Below are positions 43,343 to 54,513 of a DNA stretch of 64,000 nt, piece by piece (position 1 is the stretch's first letter; every line of letters starts with the position of its first letter). The stretch covers positions 977,765 to 1,041,764 of the forward strand of contig CAJNDS010002168.1 in assembly GCA_905221605.1 (NCBI GenBank), given 5' to 3'. The translations under genes and the position numbers were made by a program. The notes beneath the pieces were generated by a model. It searched no databases and was not told the DNA's origin. It saw only the letters and a program-made list of their open reading frames with translations. The stretch comes from Symbiodinium natans. Lineage: Eukaryota; Sar; Dinophyceae; Suessiales; Symbiodiniaceae.

Positions 43343-44759
43343 AGACGTAAACCCTCGCACTACCATGAACAAGCTCGAGGGTATCGAAAGTACTCCCCAA
43401 TAGGGTTGCGGGGGCTTGGCGTTCAAGGTTAAGGGTTTAGGGCTGGCATTCGGCATTTGGCATTTGAGATTTGGGGATGTGGGGGTTTGGGGGTTTGGCA
43501 TTCGGGGCTCTTTTGGTTTGGGAAGTCCCGGCTTGCGAAGGTGTTGCAGCCCGCTGAGAAGCCGACTTCCGTGAACCTGCCAAAGGCACAGGTGCAAGCC
43601 AACAGCCTTAATTGGAGTCGGAAATCCACGGAACCAAGGCAACCCCACATAAATAGAAAAACAAAAAACATCAACAAATAGATAAAACAGTCCTCACACA
43701 GCAAACCCAACAACAAAGCAGCAAGAAGCTAAGTCCCCTATGCCTTCCCAGATACATAGCCTCCTTTGCCCAGCGTTAGGCTCGGACTCAGTACTTTTTT
43801 GTGGGGTTCGGGGATTAAAACCGTTCACGCCATGTGCGCCCTTCCTAATCGCGTGCAAGCGCCTTGCCCATGTTGAAAGTCGGATGCACCTGTGCTCAAC
43901 GCCCAAACTTTGAAGGAACACATGTCAACACTCTCGGCAACACAAGGGCGCACGTTGGAAGATGACAACACGGTCAAGCAGCATCTTCTTGTGGCAATTG
44001 GCAACACGCCAGTTATGCTGTGACATTGTGGTTGCTGACAAACCAGTACTTTTACAATCGATGCCCAAGAAAGACCGAAAGACGGAAAATGCATGCATGC
44101 TCAAATGCACAACCCAGGAAGATACCGGTCGCTCCTTAATCACCCACATCTCAACGAGAAGCTTGCTTGGTCCTTGGTAACAAAGCCAACATGGCCCTGG
44201 GGTCAAGGTCACTAACCTCCCCAAGCCACAAAGGTAAACCCTCAACCCTCAACCCTCAACCCTAAACCTTCTAAACTCACTCCAAACGAAAACTGCCTCC
44301 GGCAGCTTCGTGGACTGCTCTCTGGGCGGCTTGAGCCAGGCAAACCATCAACGACGACGCACGCATGTCGCCACCAGAAACACGTGAACACCGGTTGAAC
44401 GTGAATAGCAATCTTTAGGGTTTAGGATTTGGGGTTTGGGGCTTAGGGTTTAGGGCTTAGGGCTTAGGGTCTAGGGTTTAGGGCTTAGGGTTAATTTAGG
44501 GTTTCGGGTTTAGGGTCTTCACTGGCTTTAGCAAAACAACGGCAACGCTTGCAACGGGCTCATGTAAGCATGGCAAAGCTTTCCAAGCGTCGGCCCAGCA
44601 CTGGCAACACACGAACCTTCCCAGCCACAAAGGTGTAGGGTTTAGGGTTTAGGGTTTAGGATTTAGGGTTTAGGGTTTAGGGTTTAAGGTTTAGGGCTTG
44701 GGGTATAGGGTTTAGGGTCAGGGTTTAGGGGTAAGACGCCTCTTGTTCAAATAAAAGCC

Positions 44760-45206
44760 ATGGGGTCTCAGTCAGAGCCATCCCTTCCCACTGGGGCTTG
44801 CATTTCTGACGGTGTAATCAGAGAACTCCAGGAGAGAGAATTCATTTTCATCTACGAGAGAAGTGAGCGAATGTATTGTTTTCTGTGTGCTATTTGGGAG
44901 AATTTTCGCCTCTTGTTTTACATGGTGGAGCAGAAGGTGGACAACAGGAATCACAAAAAGAAGGACAACAGGAACCACAGGAAGAAGGACCACAGGAACC
45001 ACAGGAAGAAGGACCACAAGAACCACAGAAAGAAGGACCACAGGAACCACAGGAAGAAGAACCTCCGAAGAGCCACAGGAGGTTCAGTAGAAGGCAATTT
45101 TTTTGTGCAAAAGTACTGTCTGCCAGAAGAGGAAATCCTTCCTCATGTCCGTGTCGCATGGATCGGCTCCCAACTGCAAGATCTTCTGCACAGCTTCCCG
45201 AACTGA
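44760..45206 (+). CDS. Uncharacterised ATG-started frame with octapeptide-scale repeat
   Basis: 148 codons start at a true ATG directly after the last telomeric array. The first 60 residues look protein-like (ELQEREFIFIYERSERMYCF). The middle is a 24 bp repeat (Asn/Asp-His-Arg-Lys-Lys), and the end has EEEILPHVRVAWIGSQLQDL. The overlapping frame at 44876-45280 reads the same DNA as a Gln-Glu-Pro-Gln-Glu-Glu-Gly-Pro repeat followed by plausible protein but starts with TTG. Which frame is used is not clear, and splicing is possible. Confidence 0.35.
   Translation: MGSQSEPSLPTGACISDGVIRELQEREFIFIYERSERMYCFLCAIWENFRLLFYMVEQKVDNRNHKKKDNRNHRKKDHRNHRKKDHKNHRKKDHRNHRKKNLRRATGGSVEGNFFVQKYCLPEEEILPHVRVAWIGSQLQDLLHSFPN
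44941..45066 (+). repeat. 24-bp minisatellite
   Basis: About five copies of a GAAGAAGGACCACAGGAACCACAG-like unit occur. Because 24 is divisible by three, all three forward frames stay open and each gives an eight-residue repeat. Confidence 0.88.
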
Positions 45207-45305
45207 CGATCGCAGAGCATGCATGCCCGCACGCACGCACGCTCGCACCAACACATCAGAAACAAAAAACGAACAACTAGTTTCCATCCACTTAACAATT
45301 GAAGG

Positions 45306-45430
45306 AACCCTTCGAAACCCAGGTTCGAACCCAGGTTCGAACCAGGTTCGAACCCAGGTTCAAACCCAGGTTTCAACCTAGGTTTGAAAACCAGGTTTGA
45401 ACCCAGGTTCAAAATGAGGTTCAAACCCAT
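45306..45430. repeat. GAACCCAGGTTC palindromic tandem repeat
   Basis: About nine 12-14 bp units of GAACCCAGGTTCG and close variants (AACCTAGGTTTG) repeat head to tail. Each unit is itself nearly palindromic. Confidence 0.88.
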
Positions 45431-45439
45431 GGGCAGAAT

Positions 45440-45836
45440 CAATTCTCGACTTCTCTGATTTTCCAAGGGGGGGGAAGCTGCCTCAGATTACAGTTCTCTA
45501 TTCATTTTCAACTTCTCTGATTTTGAATAATGCAGACAACAAAACAACAAGAAACAAGGGAAGGGAATGCAGACTTCTCTCCTCTCTCAACTTCTCTGCT
45601 TTTCGATTACAAGAAAAATGAAGACAAGAAACAAAAAAACAGAAACAAGGAGGGTGAAATTTAGACTAGTTCTTTGCTCTCATTCTCTTCTCTGATTTTT
45701 CGAGCAATGAAAAACAAGAAAAAGAAACGAGGAGCTGGAATTTAGACTGTTTTCGACTCTATCGACTTCTCTGCTGAATTACAGAGAAAAAAAAAACAAA
45801 AACAAGAAAGAGAAGGAAATTTAGATTTTTTTTTGA
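45440..45836 (+). repeat. About 100-bp diverged tandem repeat ending in a splice-acceptor-like tract
   Basis: Four diverged units carry (T)CTTCTCTGATTTT, then an A-rich run with ACAAGAAACAAGGA, then GGAATTTAGACT. The last unit ends in a T run and AG at 45836-45837, immediately before an exon-like frame. The block is probably intron. Confidence 0.7.
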
Positions 45837-45837
45837 G

Positions 45838-47127
45838 ATGGTCGCCTCTTTACTCGTCAGCAGCCCAGTGGGCCAATCTTTGTGTGGAAAATCCATCAGG
45901 GTGAGACAGACATCTACAAAGAGATCCAGCTGTGCAAGCTGGAAAAAGGAAATCTGCCAGAAGCAAACCGAGACGAAGCAAAGGTATGGGTCGGCCGAAG
46001 GCAAGGAACCTTCGTGGTTCCGTTTGAATCGGTGAGAAATGATTGATTGCTAAATGCTACTTTCATCGAGGAGCTTTGCACAATCTCGGCCGCCCGGAGC
46101 ATTGCCTCTGTGATCAAAAGCACGCAAGGTTAGCACCGCTCATGTTTCGGATCCTCTGGCTGCGACCACGCCGTTGTTGCGATTGCTGCGACCAAACAGA
46201 GCAAACGAAACCATGGAGTTTGTGTAACAGCTTTGCACGCATGAAAGCACGGGATCAGTCTCTCCAAACCAAGCGCCCGCCGTTCACCCAAAAAAGAGTC
46301 AAGCTCAGATCAGGGAGAAGAAGGTTGTTTGGGTTGAAAGTGGAAGTCACCTGAACAGGTCGTGGTAGAAGCTACTACCGAGAAAATTCTTAGGGCTCTT
46401 TGGTGGAAAGGAGATAGAGCGGATACAGGACCAGATGACCTTCAGGAATACAGGGTGCATTCCCCCTTTGAGAAAGTTGAACCATCACCCCAGGTTATAG
46501 ACTGTCCAAAAGTGCTCCAGGTTGGCTTGTCACTGACGCCGAGAGAGCCTGTCTGATGGCATCAAGAAAATGCATGAGAGGGTCAGTCGGATTGAACTTG
46601 GGATATTGTCCATGCCCGAGCGCACGCGAGCCTTCCAAGGTGATTCTCACAAACGCATTAATTGTCGGAACCCTGCCTCTTTCTGGCCTTCAGACTCATG
46701 TTCCTGAGCGCGCCGCCGGCATTCGGTCAGCGTTCGGGACAAGGCAGCGATGATCTGCAGCTACACACTCCTCGGGTATCTGAATAAAACGAGAGGTACA
46801 CTGTGTTGTACAGACCTGTTGGGTTGCGTGCTGTTGCAAGAAGAGCTCCGGCTTTCTTACGACTTGCCTCTGCAAACGCAATAACAAGAATTATTCCGTA
46901 ACTCAAGTCCTTTCGATCATCTGTTGGATAGCTCCGGCGTATCGTTTGGTATTTGGGTTAGTTAGGCCCCCTGGGCCAGCATGAATTCAGTTCTGTATAA
47001 GACCAATGTTTACCTGGTGAACCCCGCGCGTCATTCCAGAATGACCTTGACTGCTTTCGTCAGGCCCGCCGGCTGATAGAGCGCGAAGACGTTGCTCGCG
47101 TTGGTTCGCTGTCATGGACGGGGCGAG
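45838..47127 (+). CDS. Candidate split gene, upstream exon chain (function unknown)
   Basis: Exon-like segments bounded by AG and GT: 45838-46031, 46071-46128, 46369-46520, 46567-46639, 46709-46789 (or to TAA 46882-46884) and 47040-47127. The introns of 39, 240, 46 and 69 nt between the first five are all GT-AG with matching phases (0, 1, 0, 1). Products are clearly protein-like: GPIFVWKIHQGETDIYKEIQ, ATTEKILRALWWKGDRADTG, MHERVSRIELGILSMPERTR and FRQARRLIEREDVARVGSLS. No known domain was recognised. The 5' end is missing (the first exon starts in phase 1), and the join between the fifth and sixth exons is unresolved. It may continue into 50083-51473 across a LINE-bearing intron. Confidence 0.5.
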
Positions 47128-47622
47128 GTGGGTGTTTGCTTGCTTGTGCGCTTCCCTCGGTTAGTAAGAGCGAGAACGCCGAGGAAGTGCTTTGCGCATA
47201 GCACGGGCCTTTGTTTGCTACTTCGTAAGAACGAGAACGCAGCAAAGGTTTATGCTCGATGCATCCAGTTCGCGTGCGGTGGCTGTGCTGCTTGTGTGGC
47301 TATATCAGCCATTGCATGCGTGAGGGCTGTGCTGCTCACTGTGTGGCTTACACCAGCGCTTTGCCTATTGATGCGAATAACTGCCCTGCACCCAGCAGCA
47401 AGCCTGCCTCTCCCACCCGTGCAGCATATCAATTCTTTGCAACATTGGAGCGCGCTTAGTACAATTGCCACGCCCCCTAGCTAGTACGAGCCTTGCCGCC
47501 AGGTGCCCGCACATGCACAGACTCAAGGTGCACAGGCCCGTCCGGGTCAGGCGTGGCTGTAGGTGCTCGCACATGCACAGGCTCAAGGTGCACAGGCCCT
47601 TCCGGGTCAGGCGTGCTGACGG
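47128..47622. other. Intron-like sequence with direct repeats
   Basis: GTAAGAGCGAGAACGCCGAG and CGTAAGAACGAGAACGCAGC are diverged copies of a motif that recurs at 51635-51680. 47505-47566 and 47567-47622 are a direct duplication (CTCGCACATGCACAGGCTCA, AGGTGCACAGGCC). A 130-codon frame (47092-47484) starting at TTG is Cys/Ala/Leu-rich; coding status is unclear. Confidence 0.4.
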
Positions 47623-49950
47623 TGACTAACATGTGGAATGCCAGATGCCTAGCACGTAAGGCCGCCATACGTTACCTCCTATTGGAGAACATGAGTGATC
47701 TTTTCCGGGCATGGCATCAGCAGTGCCGTTTTCAAAAACTGCACACCCAATTTCACAAGGCTGGTAAACAACGACGCCGGCAACTTTGCCTCGAACAGAT
47801 CGAAATTGCGGAATGGGCGGCCAAAGCTGGTAAACAGCGTGACTTTATGAGGTGATTAGAAGGTTGGCGCCAAAACAGGAACGTCGCAAAGTCCAACTCC
47901 GTGGCGAAAACAACACCATCCTGACCTCGGCACAAGAACTGCAGAAACTTACTGAATTCTGCCAAGATCTTTTTTCTCTCGAAGGAGCCGGCGGTCACGG
48001 TACCCCACCACCATGAAACAATCCAAATCGACGCTAAGGAAGTCCAACAAACCCTCAATCTACTCAAACCGACGAAAAGTGCTCCTAGACACCTCGCACC
48101 CACATCGGCCTGGAAATACCTTTCGCACCTCCTGGCGCCACACCTCGCAGACATACTCCATCGCAGCATTTCGACGGGCACCCTTCCGGAGCTTTGGACA
48201 CATGCATGGATACCTGGTTGCCAAAGCCGGGGAAGCCACCAAACAAACCAGAGAACCTCAGACCTATAGCCCTTCAGGATTGTGAGGTAAGAGCATAGCC
48301 AAAGCACTCCAGCAGAGGCTTTCACCGTGGATCAACGAGATGGTGTGGCAACAACCTCAGTTTGCTTACTCCAGGACGCCTCCTGGAAGTAGCCGTTCTG
48401 CGTGCGGTGCACCATTGTCAGAAGGTAAAGGAAGTCCTCCGAGCCCAACAGCGAAATGTCCGCGAAAAGAAAAAAGGCTTGGAAGCAACAACATGTGCTG
48501 GAGGTGCCATTCTGGCACTCGATATGAGTCAGGCCTTTGATCGGGTTGACAGACATCAACTGCGAAAGTCCTTGGAGCAATCGAATCTGCCACAGGCCTT
48601 GGTAGAGCTGATTACGCAGTGGCACAACGGTATTGCATATCACCTCAGGAGTGCCAATAAACCATACCAATTCACACTGAAACCAAATACCTTGGTACGA
48701 TCATTTCTTTTGGTAACTTTGCTACGGCGACAGTTCGCTATCGGATTCAACAAGCGGAAACCCAAAGGCGCCGACTCCAGCGAATCTTACAGGGCAAACA
48801 CACCCTTAATCTTTTCGCAAAGGCTAAGCTCTGGCGAACATGCGTTTGGACCTCCCTTCAACATGGCCTACATGCAGTCGGATGAACTTAAATCTATTCG
48901 GTCTTGCTGCGCTAGACACCTGCGTGCAATAGCCTCATGTCCCGTACATCACACGCGACTCAACGACCGAACTCTTTCTTCGCTTGAAAGTTCCGGAACC
49001 ACAAGAGCTGCTCCAGCAGAGATTTGATAACCTCAAACAGGCAATGCGCTGCAGTTCGACCCGATGATGAACACTTGAAACAAATATGGAAACCTTCCGA
49101 GACGCGGCACATTGCTGAACTGCAGAAACGACCAACAAGCACGTATGGTTTCAGAAGCCACCAGCACACTTCTCAAACCTTGGGAGGGAGGAATGTGGCA
49201 TCAACCGGTTCTCACGCCCTGCCCGCCATTTTTACATGTCCCATACCGACTGTGTGAGCCTTGGAGCTCTAAAGATCCACCACGACGAACACGACAAACC
49301 TCTCCTCCCACCCTTCGATCGGCAGTTCACAGCTGTGAAGATGTTCCCAAATGCAGACACTGCAGAAGAGAATTCATGATGTGGCAGGCCTTGCAAGTTC
49401 ACATCCAGACAAATTGCTGCGCCCTTCTGTGGCTTGCATCAGGATGGCATTAATGGGAACAGAGGTCACCTCTCCATCACCACTCGAACCAGGAATCTCG
49501 GCGACCTCTGGCCTGCGAACATACAGCCTTGAAATTCCAACACTTGACGAAAGACCTCTGGTTCAACAATCCGTGACTTCATGTTTCGGTGTGGGTGGAT
49601 GACCATGATCTCATTTCCTGCCACGTGAACGCCTCAAACATAACTGTGCAAACTGTAAACAATAGATAGAAGATGGCAAAATGACACTACATTGCCAAAG
49701 AAGACATTCCGATGTTTGGAACAGATCGAGCACCTTGGCCACCTTGGATGGAGGGGTTGCTAAAGCTGGAGCTGTCTCTCCATGTAGGTTTGTTGGCAAT
49801 TCCTCTTGACTGCCGCTGACACACTGGGACGCACGCAATGCAAGTGGCGTCGCGTACACATGCAAGCACGTTGCAAGCGGGGAACCCCTGAAGCGGAACT
49901 TCAACTTGCTTTCTTCAACACGCTTCCCTCCATCACTTGAACTCCCAATG
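47623..49950 (+). pseudogene. LINE (non-LTR retrotransposon) reverse-transcriptase pseudogene
   Basis: Pieces of one LINE protein lie in order but in shifting frames. 47636-47852 reads MWNARCLARKAAIRYLLLEN, a typical endonuclease-to-RT linker. 47868-48012 follows in another frame. 48016-48230 carries LNLLKPTKSAP and LPELWTHAWIPG. 48217-48290 carries PKPGKPPNKPENLRPIAL. 48362 onward carries RT motif A as ALDMSQAFDRVD. A KYLGTIISFG motif lies near 48688. The active-site FADD block expected between motif A and the YLG motif is missing. Near 49350 a CRHC...H...C zinc-finger-like end is visible (ALQVHIQTNC), and LINE-like frames run to about 49900. The endonuclease domain is absent. It is dead through frameshifts, stops and deletion. 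Confidence 0.8.
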
Positions 49951-50082
49951 GTGGCATGTCCTTAGAGATTCAGAGTGCTGCCTCAAGCAGGCGAGTCAAT
50001 GCGCTATGGTCCCCACCTTAGATGCTTGAGCGTATATGCTTTATTGCTTGACACAGCACCCATGTTTCTGGTCTTCCCGTAG

Positions 50083-51473
50083 AGCTCTTACACGAAGAGA
50101 CGTTTCTTGCGCAAGCTGCCGTCTGCCTCTGGTGCCACGCGAAGAAATGCATCCAACTTGTCTTCCAACAGGCCGTTAACAGCTCCTGTCAGGTTTTCAT
50201 GAGGCGGGTGGTCGAGTTCACAAGGTTCTGATCTGATCGTCTATGTTGACAACCAGTCCTGCAAAGCGTTCTGTTTGGCGCTTGATCATGAAGTATGTTG
50301 CCATGCAAACAACCTTGGTGACCATTCACACAAAGCCCTTCTTTTCCCAGTTGGAGTTTGCTGACTTTGTGGACATGCATGGGCCAGTAGGATCCGAAGA
50401 GTGGGATCGAACCATGGCGACAGAGGGGATGAAGGCCCAGGTGAGCGTGTCGGACAGTGGGAGGTGCCGATGTTTCACGCACATGGGTGAAACGTATTGC
50501 ACTCCTTCTCATGATGATGCCGATGCCAGCTGAAGCTGTCACTACTGCTTACAGTTCTCGGTCGTGGGTGTGCAGCATTGTTATTTTCTTGGTATGCCTT
50601 GCATTTTGCTTGGGCAGTGAGACCAAGCGAGATGATGGCGATGGATGGTTATTTATTTCACAGCACGGCAAGGCAGTTGAACTGTCGTGGGGCATTGTAT
50701 GCCATTGCGGGATTGTTTCCAGCTATGTTTCTTGGAGTCTTGGGTTACAGGGCTCTGGTGTTGGTGTGGAGGCTGAGATGAACCCACGACTTAAACCTGA
50801 TGCCGACCGTCATCATTCTTGTGATGCTGACCATGAGGGTCAAGAAGCCCCACTGGCCGATGTCCAGCGAAAGCGGATGCTTCATACGTGTCAATCGTGA
50901 TCTTGCAAGACAGTTGGAACAGGCGCGGCGCGAACCGTGGACTGGAGACAGAGCTCATTCGAGCTCGTGAGCGTGCAGGACCACCTGCACGAGTTGTGAC
51001 TTTAGCCCGAGGCGGCGTTCCATCATGAGAATTGCCACGTACATCAGAACAATCCGAACAATGTGTTGACTCCTTGCAGCGACTGTCAGCATATGTTCTT
51101 TGAGTGAGCAGCCTTACGGACGGAGATCCAGCTGCATATGGAATGCTGAGAGCCACTTGCGGATGCCATGCTTTACGGTTTCCAGGCTCGTTTCACTTGA
51201 GGTTTCGGTGAGTTTCGTTGTAGTGTACAGACGAATCTCAGGCGGGGTGAGGAAACCTAACATCTCTGCCCTTTGAACACACCTCATGTATAGGAAAAAA
51301 TGTTTTCACTTGACTTTGGCATGAGTCCAATTTCATGAGAACATGTTGTGAATTGCAGAACTCCGCCGAACCACCAGGCTCTAAGAGTAGTGGAAAAGTC
51401 CGCTTGGTTTTTCAGTTTCTCTGGCTGGAGCAAGCTCAGCCAGGGAAGAAGCCCAGCGGCAGGCTTTGGTTAG
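50083..51473 (+). CDS. Candidate split gene, downstream exon chain, membrane protein (function unknown)
   Basis: Exon-like segments: 50083-50192, 50351-50440, 50530-50966, 51080-51103 (24 nt), 51151-51207 and 51359-51473 (stop TAG). Each is bounded by AG and GT (several GTGAGC or GTGAGT donors) and phases agree throughout. Protein runs include HEETFLAQAAVCLWCHAKKC, EFADFVDMHGPVGSEEWDRT, FSWYALHFAWAVRPSEMMAM and YAIAGLFPAMFLGVLGYRAL (membrane-spanning). An in-frame TGA at 50779-50781 breaks the third segment. A 90 nt GT-AG intron at 50758-50847 would remove it in phase, but would also remove a hydrophobic stretch (MPTVIILVMLTM). No family was recognised. The first exon begins in phase 1, matching the end of 47127. 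Confidence 0.52.
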
Positions 51474-53477
51474 TTTAGGGACCACAGAAAGGGCTGACGG
51501 ACGCGCCAGAGTGTGGAGGTAAAAGGCTATGGCTCGCTGCCCGAGAGCCTTCCCACCTGAGATGCCCAAACCAACCTGGCCCTCCCTGCGTGCAAGTGTC
51601 ATGGGTTCCTTTTGGAGCCGTGAGGTAGGGCCAGTTAGTAAGAGCGAGAAAGCTGGTCCGTTCCTGCCTGGTGAGTAAGTGCGAGAAAGCCAGGGCAGCC
51701 GCCGTGGCAAACAGGAACTCAGTGCTGCTGTGGCTTGGGTTTCTGGGGTCTAGGTTAGTAAGCGCGACTCCGGAGGTTGGCGACGAGGCCAAGTCACTTG
51801 TGTGCAGTAGACGTACAGGCAAAGCCCACGTGTAGGCTCCAGACCTTTGCCTTCTCTGAGTGAGCCGAGGGTGGGTGAGTTTCTCCCCTGTATACAGGCA
51901 GGGCCGATAGGGTAGGCCGTACAGACCAGGCAGTTCAACCTGCAGAACAATTTGTCTAGGGCTCTGTACAGTGCCAAGCCAGTGAGTTTCTGTAGGCCGC
52001 TGAGATTCTCGCGTAACTGGTTAAGCCCTTAATTCTTCTCTCGGTGCTCCCCGCACATAGTTCGGCCGTGTTTAGCAGGCCAAGGACACCCAGAGAGTTT
52101 ATCATTGTTTCTGTGCATAGTTTCACCTTTTCCGGAACTTCTAACCTGGCTAGCGACGCAGTCCGCTTTCGAGTGAAATTCAAACCCAATTTTCGAGTCT
52201 GTGCCACCAGATCTACGGTCTGGAATTGCCATGACATGACTTGTGCATGTTTCGATGGTGATTTGAATCTCAAAGTAGGTATGGTGTGCCTGTACATAGT
52301 TTTTGGGATGTGATGAAAGTCGTTCGTTTGTCGTTTGACGTTGTCCGTTTATTTCCCGAACCATAATCAACTGAGACAACAGTTTTCTCTTCGAAGTAAG
52401 TGCCTGTTGACTGTAGGCAAGTGTAGGAAAGTGTAGACAGCTGGTAGAACAGGTCTGCTGAGAGTTTTGGTAAGGCTAGAAAGTATGTAAAGTGACTTGT
52501 TCTTGCTTTGCCTTGAACCTGAAGGTCCTCAGCATGCCTGGAAGCCTGCATTGAGTGTTTGAAGCCGCGTCTGCTCTGTGGCTCAAGATGAACTGTGGCT
52601 CAAGGTGAGCTGTGTCTCAAGTGACGAGCTCAAGAAGCCTAGCTCAAGGCTAAAGGCCGAGGAGCTTCTGCAAACGTCTTTCGCTAGAAGGTGAAAAGGT
52701 GTGGTGTGCTTGCTTACTGTGCGGGTTGTGGGGTTTGGTAGTCCTGGTTTCTCCCTGACCATAGGGGTACAGGGTTTCTTAGGCTGCTTTGCGTTTCTAC
52801 GGCTCCAATCATTGGAAAGGCTCGTTTTCACCAACGTGCACGTAAACACAATTCGCAGCATTTTTCCCGTCCTACCTTTATCGTGTAACATGACTACTAC
52901 AGTGCTTTTACCACAACACAGCAACAAACAGGAACTCGACAAGGACGTCCACTATCTCCATGTTGATTTTGTGTATTTCTGGAATGCATAAATCATGATG
53001 TAGGACTGTTCAGAATGCCAAGCTTCCAGGCCTTGACTTCAATAGCACGCGCACGCAATGAGCTCCCTCTCCCTCCCCAGAGGAAACGATATGCAATATT
53101 TGGGTCCCCTGATTATTCTGGTCCATTTTTGTCTTGATTATGCCGGTCCATTTTTTTTGCGTTTGTTTTTTGTGTCCGGTTCACAAGTAGAGAAATTTGA
53201 GGTTTTCGCATGAAAATATGTCGAGGAAATAGAGAGGTTAGAAGAAAGAGGAAACATAGGCCCCCTTGCTAAAGTATAAAGAAAATTGATGCTGTTTTCC
53301 TTTTGAATACAAGGCTTAAGACGACAGCCAAGCCTGCAGAAAGGAAGGAAAACTTGACACCGGCTGATCAAGATTGGTTCTTATCTTAAACGCTAAGCCC
53401 TCAACTCTCTGATTTCCTAAAGCTCTGCATGTTTGCCTGGTGCTCGTGGTTCGCAGCTGCTAGCAGAGGGTCAATTT
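51474..53477. other. Unique sequence, no gene resolved
   Basis: Telomeric units are absent. Frames of up to 121 codons on both strands overlap without a convincing winner. Repeated GTTAGTAAGAGCGAGAA-type motifs occur at 51635-51765, and GGCTCAAG/TCTCAAG repeats at 52570-52640. Exons may be present, but I could not assemble them. Confidence 0.35.
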
Positions 53478-53626
53478 TCAAAGCAGACGCTGCGCAGCCC
53501 TCTCATCAGATTCCATGAAGCCCTCGCGAAGACTCTGCGAGAGGTCGGCCCTTCCATGAAGTGAGCCACAATCCAAAAGCTCGACCACCCAGAAGCCCCC
53601 GGGTGCAAGAGCTCGAGTCCATTTTG
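53478..53626 (-). CDS. Possible exon, minus strand
   Basis: On the minus strand, an AG (plus 53627-53628) preceded by CTCACCTCCC opens a frame reading KWTRALAPGGFWVVELLDCG and then DLSQSLREGFMESDERAAQR to a TGA. The composition is protein-like and the preceding tract suits an acceptor. No upstream exon was found and the opposite strand is also open, so this is tentative. Confidence 0.25.
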
Positions 53627-54513
53627 CTGGGAGGTGAGCGTCGCAACCTGGAAAAAGCGCGGCAGAGAGAAAGAGAGAGAGGAAACAGCAACGAACACCC
53701 CGAAACCCGAAAACAGCCAGGTCTTGGTCGCGAACCCCCAAAGTCTGGGAGCCGAGACTCCGTCGGGGGACCCGGCATGCGTGGGCCGTTCTCGTGGCTC
53801 TTTCTTGGGAGGCTTTATGGCGTCGTATTTTCTAAAGGGGAGAGTTCATGTTTAGAGTTTAGGTTCTCTTTTGCTTTGTTTGGGGTTTGGGGCGTTACTC
53901 TTCTTTCAAAGAGGGAGGTGGGGTTAGGCTTGTGGGTAGGGCTTTAGAAGCGGCTCAGCAAGAACCAACCCAAACTTGATACAATCTCTGACTCGGCAGT
54001 TGCTTTTGGGACAACTCCGAGGAGGCCGCAGCTTCGGGTTTCGGGGTCTGGCTGGGAGGGGGGGGGAATTCAAGTTTAAGTTTAGCGGGCTTCAGGGGAT
54101 TGAGCTAAGAAAAAAGGTCATTTCTGGGGCGAGGCTTTCCCCTTGCCCTGTGTCCCTGAATACACAAGGTACTCCACCGGGGAACTCTTTTCCTGAAGTA
54201 GTCCTTAACTTGAAAGGTAACTCCGCTTGTGCTTTTTTTTGTCCGTGGTCATCTTTTTCGTTACCGCCCGAACTGGGTTTGGGACTCTATGAGCAAAACC
54301 TTTAGATCGTTGTCATTATGTTAGCTCCGCCTGTCTTAGGTCAAGCCAACGTCGTCCTGAATCCGTCCCATTCATCAAAATCCAGAAAGGGCACAGGCCT
54401 TTGCTGCATGTAGAACTTGATGGAGACCACAATCTCTCATGTACTGTAATTGTCATGCAATAATTGCTATGCATAATGGATGTGTCAGGTCAGCAAGAGC
54501 CGCTTCATCCTGT

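Larger units (their letters stand above)
39835..44759. repeat. Mosaic with sparser TTTAGGG arrays and unique spacers
   Basis: Reverse arrays lie at 39880-39964 and 42130-42203. Forward arrays lie at 40080-40150, 44410-44510 (decayed) and 44635-44735. A G run lies at about 40435-40451. The unique pieces at 40570-40790, 41000-41690 and 43400-44260 hold overlapping frames on both strands of up to 128 codons. None has a recognisable domain and strand choice is unclear, so no gene is called. Confidence 0.7.

Noticed and set aside
45306-45430. tRNA genes, because GGTTCGAACCC resembles an internal B-box
   Set aside because: No cloverleaf can be built; the sequence is a tandem palindrome.
47092-47484. 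130-codon Cys/Ala-rich frame as a gene
   Set aside because: It begins at TTG, crosses a likely exon-intron junction at 47127 in another frame and lies in repeated GTAAGAGCGAGAA sequence.
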